A stretch of 10,328 nucleotides of DNA from Bacteroidales bacterium (GTDB lineage: Bacteria > Bacteroidota > Bacteroidia > Bacteroidales > UBA7960): positions 1-10,328 of the forward strand of contig SLRE01000326.1 of assembly GCA_007131125.1 (NCBI GenBank), read 5' to 3'. A program made the position numbers and the translations under genes. The notes under the pieces were generated by a model that saw only the letters and a list, made by a program, of their open reading frames with translations, made no database searches and had not been told where the DNA came from. Positions 1 to 7,848 of the stretch are shown here, one piece after another; the first letter of the stretch is position 1; every line of letters begins with the position of its first letter.

Positions 1-1091
1 CGGGGATGTCACCTATCCCAAAGCAGGTTCTCAAAGCCATCCGCAAAGCATATAAAACCATTTATGAATGCGGGGATATCTATTGGCATACCGACCTGGA
101 AAAAACGGAAATGCTGAAAAGCAAGATCGGTTTGCTGATCAATACCCCTTCCAGCAACCTGGCCTTTTTGCCCAATACCTCACTGGCTTTTTCAATGATT
201 GCCCTACCAATGAAAAACAAGTGGGGGCAGGACCTTAACATCATCTCCATGGAAGAGGAATTTCCTGCTACCGATGTGCCTTTTAAATACCTGGACATTC
301 CGGTTCAATATGTATCTCCGGTAAACGGACGTTACCCTGTGGAAAAGATAATGGAAAAAGTAGACCAGGGTACCAGGGCGGTGGTTTGTTCCTATGTGCA
401 ATATGCTACCGGCTACAGGCAAAATCTGGAAGAGCTGGGGAAAGCCGTTAAGGAAAAGGGGCTGCAGTTTATTGTAAACGCCACACAGGGATTCCCGTTT
501 TTTCCCATCGATGTGCAGAAAATGAATATTGATGCCATGGCCATCTCCCTTCACAAATGGGGTTGTGCCGGACACGTGGGTTCCCTGTTCTTCACCACAG
601 AAGATTTTCGAAAACAATTTCCCGCCCCCATTGCAGGATGGCTTTCTGTGTTGCCCGGTGAGGGAGAGTACATCCTGACCAGCAAGGAAGAACCCCTGAA
701 GATACACCCCAATGCCATGCAATACAATTTCGGCACCATGAACCTGCAAAACGTTGCAGGATTGGAACGTGCCATGCGCTACATGGAAAAGATCGGGTTT
801 GAGAACATCCGCAAGAGAATTCTGGAACTGACCAACCAGACTGTGGCAGGCTTAAACCAAATCCCGGAAATGGAAATCCTCAGCCCCCGTCAGAAGCCCG
901 AAGAGCAGTCGGCCATACTCAGCATAAATCTCAGAGAAAAGAACAACCAGGAGTGTGTTGCTTTCCTTGAAAGCAGAGGAGTGGTCACCACCATAAGGGA
1001 TCAGAAAATCCGTATCTCCTGCAATATTTTCAACAACCAGGAAGACATTGACCGCCTGGTGGAAGGAATCAGGGATTACTGCAGACAATAG
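1..1091 (+). CDS. Class V PLP-dependent aminotransferase-like protein, 5'-truncated by the window edge
   Basis: The fold-type I PLP enzyme family of cysteine desulfurases and isopenicillin-N epimerases fits this protein, but the substrate cannot be read from the sequence. The frame is open to base 1. The visible ATG at 6 lies inside what is normally the N-terminal 'N-x-G-x-x-SPIP' segment, so the true start is probably upstream and about 15-25 residues are missing. Numbered from that ATG, the Schiff-base lysine is Lys184 in SLHKW. Gln161 and His183 match IscS Gln183 and His205. The position of the pyridine-nitrogen Asp (IscS Asp180, exactly 26 residues before the lysine) is Asn158 in VNATQ, which is unusual. 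FGTMNLQNVAGLERA and the C-terminal RISCNIFNNQEDIDRL are typical class V small-domain motifs. The stop TAG lies 30 bases from the convergent decarboxylase gene. The family call is secure; cysteine desulfurase activity is not supported by any obvious conserved loop cysteine. Confidence 0.85.
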   Translation, partial: GMSPIPKQVLKAIRKAYKTIYECGDIYWHTDLEKTEMLKSKIGLLINTPSSNLAFLPNTSLAFSMIALPMKNKWGQDLNIISMEEEFPATDVPFKYLDIPVQYVSPVNGRYPVEKIMEKVDQGTRAVVCSYVQYATGYRQNLEELGKAVKEKGLQFIVNATQGFPFFPIDVQKMNIDAMAISLHKWGCAGHVGSLFFTTEDFRKQFPAPIAGWLSVLPGEGEYILTSKEEPLKIHPNAMQYNFGTMNLQNVAGLERAMRYMEKIGFENIRKRILELTNQTVAGLNQIPEMEILSPRQKPEEQSAILSINLREKNNQECVAFLESRGVVTTIRDQKIRISCNIFNNQEDIDRLVEGIRDYCRQ

Positions 1092-1121
1092 TCAAGGGTG
1101 TGATTTTTCCGGGTGCAACAA

Positions 1122-2525
1122 TCAATCTCCTGCATGCTGAGAAATCAGTTCCCATACCTTGTTGATTTGCCTGAGGCTGGTGTTGCGCTGCCCCACAGAA
1201 AGACGAATGGCATATCTTCCTTTTAGGGTGGTATGGGTAAGGAAAACTTCCCCTGAACCATTCACTTTTTCCAACAGGCTGCGGTTAACCTCTTCCAGTG
1301 TTTCCTCGTCCAATCCCCCCGGGTTGTAACGAAAACATACCAGGGTGAGTTGAACCGGGGCCAGCACTTCAAAACGGGTGTCGCTTTCAAGCAACTCCAG
1401 GAACTGCCGTGTAAGGCCCACATGCTCTTTTACCATTGCCTGCAAGCCCTCCAGACCGTAGCTCCTGATCACAAACCACAGTTTCAGGGCGCGAAACCTT
1501 CGGCCCAGCTGAATGCCCCAGTCCCGGTAGTTTTTTACTTTTTGATCGGCGGCAGTTTTCAGGTATTCGGGATGAATCTCAAAGGTACGGACCAATGCTT
1601 CGGGATCTTTGACAAAATAAGCCGAGCAGTCAAAATTTGTCAGCATCCATTTATGGGGATTGAAAACAAAGGAATCGGCCATTTCAGCCCCTTTCATAAA
1701 ACCCCTCAACTCGGGCACAAGGGCAGCAGTGCCGGCGTATGCGGCATCTACATGCAACCAGATATTATATTTCCGGCAGATGTTCCCGATCTCTTCAAGG
1801 GGGTCCATTCCCATAGAAGAAGTGGTACCCAGGGTACCCACCACGCAGGTGGGGATCTTTCCGCTTTTGATGTCGCTTTCAATGGCTTCCTGCAGCAGGG
1901 AGGGGATCATGGCAAAATTTTCATCGGTATCGATATATACCACGTTTTCTTTTCCGTAACCGGCGATTTTAACCCCCTTTTCTATGCTGGAATGGGTTTC
2001 AGAAGAGGCATACACCCGTAAATCTCCGCTGCTGCCTTCCTCATTGGTCCTGAAATCGGTTTTTACTTCCCGGGCGGTAAGCAGGGCACATAAAGTAGCC
2101 GTAGATGCTGTATCCTGAATCACCCCGCTCATGCCGGAAGGCAAGGCGATCATATCACGCAGCCACTCCATCATTCGCTCCTCCAGCTCGGATGCGGCCG
2201 GTGAGGTTTGCCAAATCATACACTGTGCACCCAGTCCTGCCGTGAGCATCTCGGCCAAAACCGATGCCGGGCTGTTGTTGGCCGGGAAATAGGCAAACCA
2301 ACCAGGATGCTGCCAATGGGTAATCCCCGGCATAACCACCTCTTTGAAATCACGAAAAATTTCTGACATATCTTCCCCGGTTTTGGGAGGAGACAGGGGA
2401 ATTTGGGAAAGAATCTCCCCGGGCGTAACCCTGGATTTCACAGGGTAATCTTCAATATTTTCAAAATAATCCGCCAGCCAGTCTACAAACTCATGGCCGT
2501 AGCGGCGAAAAGTTTCATTATCCAT
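1122..2525 (-). CDS. Group II pyridoxal-dependent decarboxylase (aromatic-L-amino-acid decarboxylase family)
   Basis: Predicted cytoplasmic enzyme of 467 residues, the usual family length, removing the alpha-carboxyl of an amino acid, most likely aromatic (Trp, Tyr, Phe or DOPA). In order: N-terminal HPGWFAYFPANNSPA (matching the HP.F.AYFP substrate-pocket segment), WQTSPAASELE, His178 in ETHSSIEKG (PLP-stacking His192 of human DDC), Asp260 in HVDAAYAG (Asp271), and Lys292 in NPHKWMLTNFDCSA (Lys303). Tyr321 in the mobile loop EYLK lies 29 residues after the lysine, exactly as human Tyr332 does. That Tyr is diagnostic of true decarboxylases over the Phe-bearing aldehyde synthases. The C-terminal LGRRFRALKLWFVIRSYG is strongly DDC-like. 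The start ATG at 2525 follows an AT-rich leader with no strong Shine-Dalgarno, usual in Bacteroidota. Product could be tryptamine, tyramine or phenethylamine; the exact substrate is inference. Confidence 0.93.
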   Translation of the reverse strand: MDNETFRRYGHEFVDWLADYFENIEDYPVKSRVTPGEILSQIPLSPPKTGEDMSEIFRDFKEVVMPGITHWQHPGWFAYFPANNSPASVLAEMLTAGLGAQCMIWQTSPAASELEERMMEWLRDMIALPSGMSGVIQDTASTATLCALLTAREVKTDFRTNEEGSSGDLRVYASSETHSSIEKGVKIAGYGKENVVYIDTDENFAMIPSLLQEAIESDIKSGKIPTCVVGTLGTTSSMGMDPLEEIGNICRKYNIWLHVDAAYAGTAALVPELRGFMKGAEMADSFVFNPHKWMLTNFDCSAYFVKDPEALVRTFEIHPEYLKTAADQKVKNYRDWGIQLGRRFRALKLWFVIRSYGLEGLQAMVKEHVGLTRQFLELLESDTRFEVLAPVQLTLVCFRYNPGGLDEETLEEVNRSLLEKVNGSGEVFLTHTTLKGRYAIRLSVGQRNTSLRQINKVWELISQHAGD

Positions 2526-2589
2526 ATCAACTGTGATTTTTTGCTAATTTAAAAAACTAAAACCACAGTAAATAATCCCTGAAAAGTAA

Positions 2590-2618
2590 AATTAGGAAAT
2601 GGCTTTTATTTTCCAATT
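2590..2618 (-). terminator. Weak hairpin downstream of the DUF3127 gene
   Basis: GGAAA (2595-2599) pairs with TTTCC (2610-2614), flanked by AATT on both sides with one unpaired A. On the minus strand it is followed by a T-rich run (TAATTTTACTTTT). The position just after the DUF3127 stop fits a weak intrinsic terminator, but the stem is short and AT-rich, so this is tentative. Confidence 0.35.
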
Positions 2619-2629
2619 ACCACCCGGCC

Positions 2630-2986
2630 TTAAAAAGGTAGGTCGTCGTTTTCATCGGCCGGGGGAAGCGGCTCATCAAAGGGAGGCAGTTCATCTGACG
2701 AAGGCGGGGGAGGCTGTGACCCTTCTTCTTTTTCCAGTTTCCAGGCCTTTACATTGGTAAACCACCTTCCGTTGTATTCCTTGCTTTCCACGTTAACGAA
2801 GGCTTTCACGGTTTCTCCCTCTTTAGGGGCAAATTCGTCAATTTTATCTCCCCACAGCTGAATGCAAACTTTACGGGGATATTGGCCCGGGGTCTCCACA
2901 ATTATCTCCTGTTTTCTCCAGGGGCCATTTCTTCCTTCTCCTGTTTGCTCAGGCAATACCTGGTGTATGATTCCGCTAATTTCCAT
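2630..2986 (-). CDS. DUF3127 domain protein with SSB-like acidic C-terminal tip
   Basis: A 118-residue protein. Residues 1-85 match my memory of the Bacteroidota DUF3127 family: the opening MEISGIIHQVLPEQTG, the PWRKQEIIVETPGQYPRKVC strand pair, LWGDKIDEF, and EYNGRWFTNVKAWKLE. The pattern of short beta-strands resembles an OB-fold. Residues 90-118 form a proline-rich, acidic, presumably disordered tail (QPPPPSS...PPADENDD) ending in DDLPF. That end is nearly identical to the DDDIPF/DDLPF tip by which bacterial single-strand binding protein recruits repair and replication partners. Function is not established; a nucleic-acid-binding or SSB-partner role is inference from the tail and fold pattern. 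It sits 84 bases after the class IV aminotransferase gene, so it may be co-transcribed or have its own promoter in that AT-rich gap. No signal peptide. Confidence 0.85.
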   Translation of the reverse strand: MEISGIIHQVLPEQTGEGRNGPWRKQEIIVETPGQYPRKVCIQLWGDKIDEFAPKEGETVKAFVNVESKEYNGRWFTNVKAWKLEKEEGSQPPPPSSDELPPFDEPLPPADENDDLPF

Positions 2987-3070
2987 GGGTAAAACAACTT
3001 TTTTCGGTTTGTAACTTTTTTCTTTAAACTTAAAATCCCCGGAATGGTCCCGGTCAGGAAAACTCCCGTA

Positions 3071-3907
3071 TTATGCCGAGGTTTTATGAAGTTCAAGATA
3101 TTCTGCAACCTTTTTATCAAAGGCTTTTTGCAACTGCCGGGTAACAGGATGCTCCACTTCAAAATGCATGTCATCAACCTGATTAACCGGCAACACTTTC
3201 CTGGAAGTACCGCTGATAAACAGCCCATCCATTTCTTCAAGATCCTCAACTTTAACTTTTTGCTCAATGGCAGGAATTTTCAGCTGCCGGCTTAGCTGAA
3301 GGATGTATTTTCGGGTAATGCCCGGCAACACATCTTCCAGAGGGGGGGTGAGCAATTCATTGGCCTTGATAAAAAATACATTGGACCGGCTGCCTTCGGT
3401 AATAAAACCGTTTTGGTCAACCAGCAGGGCTTCATACATTCCTTTGCCGGCTTTTTGCTCCCGGGTTTGCCTTCGCAACTCCACATCCATTACCTTGGCA
3501 TTGGGGTTTTGACGCACCCCGTAAAACAACATAACCCCCACTCCTTCCCGATACTGAGTGTCGTTAGGGTATTGATGTTCCATGATGTAAACCAGCAATT
3601 GGTCCAGGTCGGGTGAGGGACCCGGGCGAAAAACAATCTTGATATTGCCTGTTTTCATGCCATTGGCAAGCACCAGGTCTTTTACCTGAGCTCCGATTTC
3701 CGGGAAACTCCATGGAAAACGGGCTCCCGTCAGGGAAATGGTTTTTTTCAAACGGTCAAGGTGGTCCTCCAGAAAAAGGGGTATACCCTCCACCACCCTG
3801 AAAACTTCATAAATGTAATGCGGGTCGGCCAGGAAAGAGCTGTCGAAGTGTTGCACTTCCATTAAACGGCCGTTGCGTATGTAAAACCTTCCGATACACT
3901 CGGGCAT
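3071..3907 (-). CDS. Class IV PLP-dependent aminotransferase/lyase family protein (278 aa)
   Basis: Fold-type IV PLP enzyme of the group holding branched-chain aminotransferase, D-amino-acid transaminase and 4-amino-4-deoxychorismate lyase. From the start chosen here, the probable Schiff-base lysine is Lys138 in NAKVMDVELR and the cofactor Glu is Glu171 in GFITEGSRSNVFF. Their 33-residue spacing equals that in E. coli PabC and is one less than in IlvE. The C-terminal TPPLEDVLPGITRKYIL and GLFISGTSRKVLPVNQVD are standard class IV motifs. The frame is open back to an ATG at 3967 abutting the upstream stop. I prefer the ATG at 3907: AGGA lies eight bases before it, the family-like start MPECIGRFYIRNG follows, and the extra 20 residues resemble nothing conserved. 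It lies 60 bases after the beta-barrel gene, probably in one transcript. PabC-like lyase and branched-chain aminotransferase roles both remain open. Confidence 0.88.
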   Translation of the reverse strand: MPECIGRFYIRNGRLMEVQHFDSSFLADPHYIYEVFRVVEGIPLFLEDHLDRLKKTISLTGARFPWSFPEIGAQVKDLVLANGMKTGNIKIVFRPGPSPDLDQLLVYIMEHQYPNDTQYREGVGVMLFYGVRQNPNAKVMDVELRRQTREQKAGKGMYEALLVDQNGFITEGSRSNVFFIKANELLTPPLEDVLPGITRKYILQLSRQLKIPAIEQKVKVEDLEEMDGLFISGTSRKVLPVNQVDDMHFEVEHPVTRQLQKAFDKKVAEYLELHKTSA

Positions 3908-3967
3908 AACGATTGTCCTTTTGCCGGCAAAGGTATAAGTTTTTATCAAAGCCGGCAGCAAAACCAT

Positions 3968-4594
3968 TTATTGCTGCGAGAGATTAAAGGCAATATAAAG
4001 CTGTCCGTAACTATTTTTGCTGTCGCCCAGAAGCAGCCTGCCAACATCGCTGTCGGCAAGGTTCTGCATACCCAGATTATAGCGCAAACCGGCACGCAGA
4101 TTGCCAAAATTATAGGCAATACCGGCTGTTACCCCATAATCGAAAGTATTAAGGTTATCCCGGTCTATTTCACTTTCCCCATCAATGGTACCGGAAAATT
4201 CCACGTTGCTGCTCAAGAGAAACCCGATAAACGGACCGGCATAAAAATCAAGGACTTCTATTGGCCGGAATACTGCCAGTATCGGAAGGTCAATATAACT
4301 TAAATTGAATTTAACCGTTTGATCAATAACCCCTCCATACACCCCTTCTACTCCTTTGGATGTATAAAGCAATTCGGGCTGAATGCCAAAAGTCTCAAAA
4401 TACATGATTTGACTGAAAAATCCTGCATTGATACCAAACCTGGCATTTTCATCATCCAGATCTTCCTCATCAATGTAAAAGTTACTCATGGTTAAGCCTC
4501 CTTTTATTCCGCCATTAACGGTCTGGGCATCCAAAGACCCGGAAGAAATAATTAAATATGACGCAAGAAATAAAAAAACCTTTATCTGTTTCAT
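3968..4594 (-). CDS. Exported outer-membrane beta-barrel (PorT-like / OMP_b-brl_2) protein
   Basis: 208 residues from the preferred start. MKQIKVFLFLASYLIISSG...DAQ is a typical Sec signal peptide with likely cleavage after DAQ. The mature part begins VNGGIKGGLTMSNF, the 'G.kgGlt.s.f' opening of small Bacteroidota beta-barrel proteins. It alternates amphipathic strands with turns (FGINAGFFSQIMYF, FGIQPELLYTSKG, LSYIDLPILAVFRP, FYAGPFIGFLLSS, YGVTAGIAYNFGNLRAGLRYNLGMQ) and ends in a last strand QLYIAFNLSQQ. A strongly acidic loop (IDEEDLDDEN) follows strand one. An upstream in-frame ATG at 4621 would give MYQFKNITK before the signal; the -7 box at 4630-4637 would make that form nearly leaderless, so the start at 4594 is favoured. 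The precise role is unknown; no enzyme motif is seen. Confidence 0.85.
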   Translation of the reverse strand: MKQIKVFLFLASYLIISSGSLDAQTVNGGIKGGLTMSNFYIDEEDLDDENARFGINAGFFSQIMYFETFGIQPELLYTSKGVEGVYGGVIDQTVKFNLSYIDLPILAVFRPIEVLDFYAGPFIGFLLSSNVEFSGTIDGESEIDRDNLNTFDYGVTAGIAYNFGNLRAGLRYNLGMQNLADSDVGRLLLGDSKNSYGQLYIAFNLSQQ

Positions 4595-4629
4595 TTTAGT
4601 TATATTTTTAAATTGATACATGATTATAT

Positions 4630-4637
4630 CAAATATA
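4630..4637 (-). promoter_or_regulatory. Bacteroidota-type -7 promoter box for the beta-barrel gene
   Basis: The minus strand reads TATATTTG, an exact match to the Bacteroidota TAnnTTTG -7 consensus. It lies 35 bases before the ATG at 4594, giving a predicted 5' leader of roughly 30 bases. No TTTG -33 element sits at the usual distance; the nearest is too far upstream. Confidence 0.5.
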
Positions 4638-4739
4638 CGAAATTTTTTCCGCTAAATTTTTCGAAAAGGTCAAAACCCAACAATTTATGCTCCGGGAAAA
4701 GCCCCTTTGCAGTCGACCCCCGGCGAAAAAGAACCTTTG

Positions 4740-4805
4740 ATGTGTAAAAAAAGCAGTTTTATGGGTTGTTTATTATTATTGGGCTTTGCAGTGTTAAAAT
4801 GCTAA
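4740..4805 (+). CDS. Possible 21-residue hydrophobic small protein
   Basis: ATG-to-TAA ORF encoding a peptide with a basic start (MCKKSSF), a hydrophobic core (CLLLLGFAVL) and an ending KC, shaped like a signal peptide or a single membrane segment, with three cysteines. A purine-rich AAAAAGAA lies a few bases upstream. It precedes the amidohydrolase gene by 79 bases, so it could be a leader peptide, a decayed lipoprotein start, or chance. No homologue is recognised. Confidence 0.2.
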   Translation: MCKKSSFMGCLLLLGFAVLKC

Positions 4806-4884
4806 AAAAAATACACCAATTCTTTTTATTTTTAGCCCCTGAAAAATCAAACGTATATCCTTTTACCTCAACCCAACAAAAAAA

Positions 4885-7827
4885 ATGAAAGTTTATAAGG
4901 TTCCTTTCCTTTTATTATTCCTGCTCCTTTCATCACATCTTTTTTCACAAACCACCAGGCTCCCGGGGCTTCGCGACAACACCCCTGCTGTGTTTGCTTT
5001 TACAAATGCAGACATTGTTATCAAACCCGGCGAAGTTGCCAGTGGGGCAACCATGGTGATACGCAAGGGGGTAATCGAGTCCCTGGGCAAAGACATCAGC
5101 ATTCCTGCCGATGCCATGGTCATTGACCTGGACGGCAAAATGATTTACCCGGGATTCATTGATGCCTATGCTGCTTACGGAATCCCCCCCGTTAAAAAAG
5201 AAGAAGCAGAAAAAAACATTCACTGGAATCCCCAAATCCGCAGCCATTTTTGCGGAGCCGGAAATTTTTTACCTGACAGTGCTGAGGCAAAAAAGTTTCG
5301 TTCGGCAGGATTTGTAGCCGGGCATATTGTACCTGCCCAGGGCCTGATGCGGGGAAGAAGCGCCATTGTAAGCATGGGAGAAGATGAAATTAACCGCCTG
5401 ATTATTCAGCCGGCCGTGTCGCAGGTGCTGTCTTTTGAGCGCGAACGTGAGTTTGGAAGGGGGTATCCCACATCGGTGATGGGCTCCATTGCGTTGATTC
5501 GTCAGACTTTTTATGACGCAGAATGGCACCAACAGGCGACCTCCCTGTATGGCGAGGGTCCCGGGGGACTGGAGCGACCTGAACAGAATGCAGCCCTGGA
5601 AGCACTGACAAATGCAAGAAATAAAAACCTGCCTTTTTTATTTGAAACAACCAATGAGCAGTTTTTCATGAGGGCCGCGGCTATTGCCGAAGAGTTCTCA
5701 CTCAATGCATGGATAAAAGGAAGCGGTTATGAATACCGCCGCCTGGAAGAAGTTACAGCCACCGGTCTGCCCCTTATTCTGCCCCTGTCTTTTCCGGAAA
5801 CTCCAAAAGTGGAAGCCCCTGAAGAAGCCATGGCCGTATCCCTCGAAACCCTGCGCCACTGGTACCTGGCACCGGATAATGCCCAAAAGCTGATGGAGGC
5901 CGGAACCACCGTTGCGTTCACCTCCCATGGCATCAAAAACAAAAACGAATTCCTGAAAAACCTCAGGAAAATGATTGAACGCGGCCTCGACAAGGATAAA
6001 GCCCTGAAAGCACTCACCATAACCCCGGCCGGGTTGCTCGGTTTAGAAAATCGCTACGGCTCGCTGGAAGCAGGAAAATCGGCCAGCTTTTTTATCTCCG
6101 ACAAGGACATTTTTGAAAAAGATGCCGCCATTATTCAGGTGTGGATTGACGGGAAAAAATATGAAGTAAAGCCCGAAAGAAACATACCCACAGGAGAATG
6201 GACGGTAAAAAGCCAAACTGAACTGGATAATGCAGTGATTGAAATTGAGGGGACCGACCGCAGCCTCAGGGGTAAAATTTCTTCAGGAGAAAAATCGGTT
6301 CGTCTGCAGCGGGCTGGCTTCGACAACCAGCGCCTGACACTGAATTTTGTTGCCGATTCCCTGGAAAACCTGGAAGGCATTTACCGGCTGTCTGCCAACC
6401 TGGAAAATGACCGTCTTACCGGTTTCGGGGAAACTTCTGATGGCAGCTTTTTTACCTGGGAAGCCACCCGCAGTAAAAAGATTGAAATCAAACAGGATGA
6501 GGACAAAAAAAACGGGGATAGCCCCCCTGCCCTGGACCTTCTCCGGCTTTTCCCCTCCATGGAATACGGCATCTCCCAAACACCGGAGCAACCACGAAAC
6601 GTATTGATACAAAACGCCACCATCTGGACACAAGGCCCCGAAGGCAAACTGGAAAATGCAGACCTGCTCATCACCAAAGGCAAAATTGAAGCTGTAGGCC
6701 CCAATATACTTAAGCCCCGCAGGGCCAAGGTGATTGACGGTACCGGCATGCACGTGACTCCCGGGTTGATTGACCCCCACCTGCACACCAGCATCACAGG
6801 GGGAGTGAACGAAGTGGGCGATGCCATCACCTCCGAAACCCGCATTACCGATGTAATGCATGGAGACAATGTTTGGATTTACCGCCTGCTGGCCGGAGGG
6901 CTTACCTCTGCCAGTCTCTTTCACGGGTCCGCAAATCCCATTGGAGGACAAAATGCCGTAATCAAAATGCGTTGGGGCAAAATGCCCGAAGACCTGCTTA
7001 TCCGGGATGCCAGTCCCGGCCTGAAATTAGCCCTGGGAGAAAACGTGAAACGCATGGCGGAGCGATACCCCAATTCACGCATGGGTACCGAACAAATCAT
7101 CCGGGATGCCTTTCAGGCTACCAGGGAATACCAAAAGAAATGGAGCAGGTGGGAAGAAAACCGGGAAGGGCTACCCCCTCGACGCAACCTGCAACTGGAA
7201 GCCATTGCCGAAGTGCTTGATGGAAAGCGACTGGCACATGTACATGCTTATCGGGCCGATGAAATGCTTATGATGATGCGCCTGGCCGAAGAATTTGACT
7301 TCAGGGTAGCGTCCTTTGAGCATACCCTGGAAGGCTATAAGATTGCCGATGAACTGCGTGAACATGGAGCTGCAGCTGTTGTCTGGAGCGACTGGTCGTC
7401 CTTTAAAATGGAAGCCTATGACGGTATCCTTCATAACGCCCGCCTGCTCAATGATGCAGGAACTTTTACCGTGCTGCACTCCGACAACACCCAACTGGCT
7501 ACCCGCATGAACTGGGAAGCAGCCAAAACCATGAAAACCGGCGTTGATGAAGAAGATGCACTGGCTTTCATTACCATTAACCCGGCAAAGCTCCTGGGTA
7601 TCGACCACAGAACCGGCTCCCTGGAGCCGGGGAAAGATGCCGACTTTGTCATCTGGAACGGACACCCCATGTCAACTTTTACTTCTGCCGAACAAACATG
7701 GGTGGAAGGACGAAAATATTTTGACCGGGAACAGGACAAACAACTAAGAGAAGAGGTTAGAAAGGAAAGAGCAAAAATCATTCAGAATATTCTTCAACAG
7801 GAAAAAGGCACAAACAGAAACCGATAA
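4885..7827 (+). CDS. Exported double-domain amidohydrolase: degenerate N-terminal domain, intact C-terminal domain
   Basis: 980 residues, about twice a normal amidohydrolase. Residues 1-22 are a Sec signal peptide (MKVYKVPFLLLFLLLSS...FSQ), so it is periplasmic or surface-exposed. Residues 35-430 form a first amidohydrolase-like domain; its metal site is lost, with PGFIDAYAAYG where PGxIDxHxH is expected (Tyr95 and Ala97 for the histidines), and no Asp at the TSHG segment (347-349). Residues about 436-530 look like a beta-rich insert. Residues 570-945 form a second amidohydrolase domain with His632 and His634 (PHLH), His785/His787 (HVHAY), His813 (FEHT) and Asp866 (HSDN), an apparently complete metal set. 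Each domain closes with the composite-domain signature GSLEAGK (392-398) or GSLEPGK (911-917). It resembles imidazolonepropionase-related and prolidase-like deaminases and peptidases, but the substrate is unknown. The next gene starts 21 bases later and encodes a related protein. Confidence 0.9.
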   Translation: MKVYKVPFLLLFLLLSSHLFSQTTRLPGLRDNTPAVFAFTNADIVIKPGEVASGATMVIRKGVIESLGKDISIPADAMVIDLDGKMIYPGFIDAYAAYGIPPVKKEEAEKNIHWNPQIRSHFCGAGNFLPDSAEAKKFRSAGFVAGHIVPAQGLMRGRSAIVSMGEDEINRLIIQPAVSQVLSFEREREFGRGYPTSVMGSIALIRQTFYDAEWHQQATSLYGEGPGGLERPEQNAALEALTNARNKNLPFLFETTNEQFFMRAAAIAEEFSLNAWIKGSGYEYRRLEEVTATGLPLILPLSFPETPKVEAPEEAMAVSLETLRHWYLAPDNAQKLMEAGTTVAFTSHGIKNKNEFLKNLRKMIERGLDKDKALKALTITPAGLLGLENRYGSLEAGKSASFFISDKDIFEKDAAIIQVWIDGKKYEVKPERNIPTGEWTVKSQTELDNAVIEIEGTDRSLRGKISSGEKSVRLQRAGFDNQRLTLNFVADSLENLEGIYRLSANLENDRLTGFGETSDGSFFTWEATRSKKIEIKQDEDKKNGDSPPALDLLRLFPSMEYGISQTPEQPRNVLIQNATIWTQGPEGKLENADLLITKGKIEAVGPNILKPRRAKVIDGTGMHVTPGLIDPHLHTSITGGVNEVGDAITSETRITDVMHGDNVWIYRLLAGGLTSASLFHGSANPIGGQNAVIKMRWGKMPEDLLIRDASPGLKLALGENVKRMAERYPNSRMGTEQIIRDAFQATREYQKKWSRWEENREGLPPRRNLQLEAIAEVLDGKRLAHVHAYRADEMLMMMRLAEEFDFRVASFEHTLEGYKIADELREHGAAAVVWSDWSSFKMEAYDGILHNARLLNDAGTFTVLHSDNTQLATRMNWEAAKTMKTGVDEEDALAFITINPAKLLGIDHRTGSLEPGKDADFVIWNGHPMSTFTSAEQTWVEGRKYFDREQDKQLREEVRKERAKIIQNILQQEKGTNRNR

Positions 7828-7848
7828 AAAACCCAAATATACCGACTC

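Larger units (their letters stand above)
4622..4884. other. Divergent intergenic spacer
   Basis: AT-rich region between the leftward beta-barrel gene and the rightward amidohydrolase gene. It holds the -7 box at 4630-4637 (minus), a possible 21-codon hydrophobic ORF at 4740-4805 (plus), and a near-consensus TATTTTTA at 4827-4834 (plus; TAnnTTTG with the last base changed) that could be the -7 box of the amidohydrolase operon. No matching -33 element is seen for it. No riboswitch or strong terminator is apparent. Confidence 0.5.

Noticed and set aside
1350..2021. A 223-codon plus-strand open frame inside the decarboxylase gene.
   Set aside because: It is antisense to a well-conserved decarboxylase reading and its translation has no recognisable family or domain character.
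3029..3070. Possible terminator after the class IV gene (CCGG...CCGG followed by TTTT on the minus strand).
   Set aside because: The stem is only four pairs and the T-run is short and interrupted; not convincing.
2902..3267. A minus-strand open frame bridging the class IV and DUF3127 genes.
   Set aside because: It overlaps both real genes in another frame and is low-complexity, Lys/Leu-rich, without family features.
6283..6951. A 222-codon minus-strand frame inside the 980-residue amidohydrolase gene.
   Set aside because: Shadow of a strongly conserved plus-strand coding region; its translation shows no family features.
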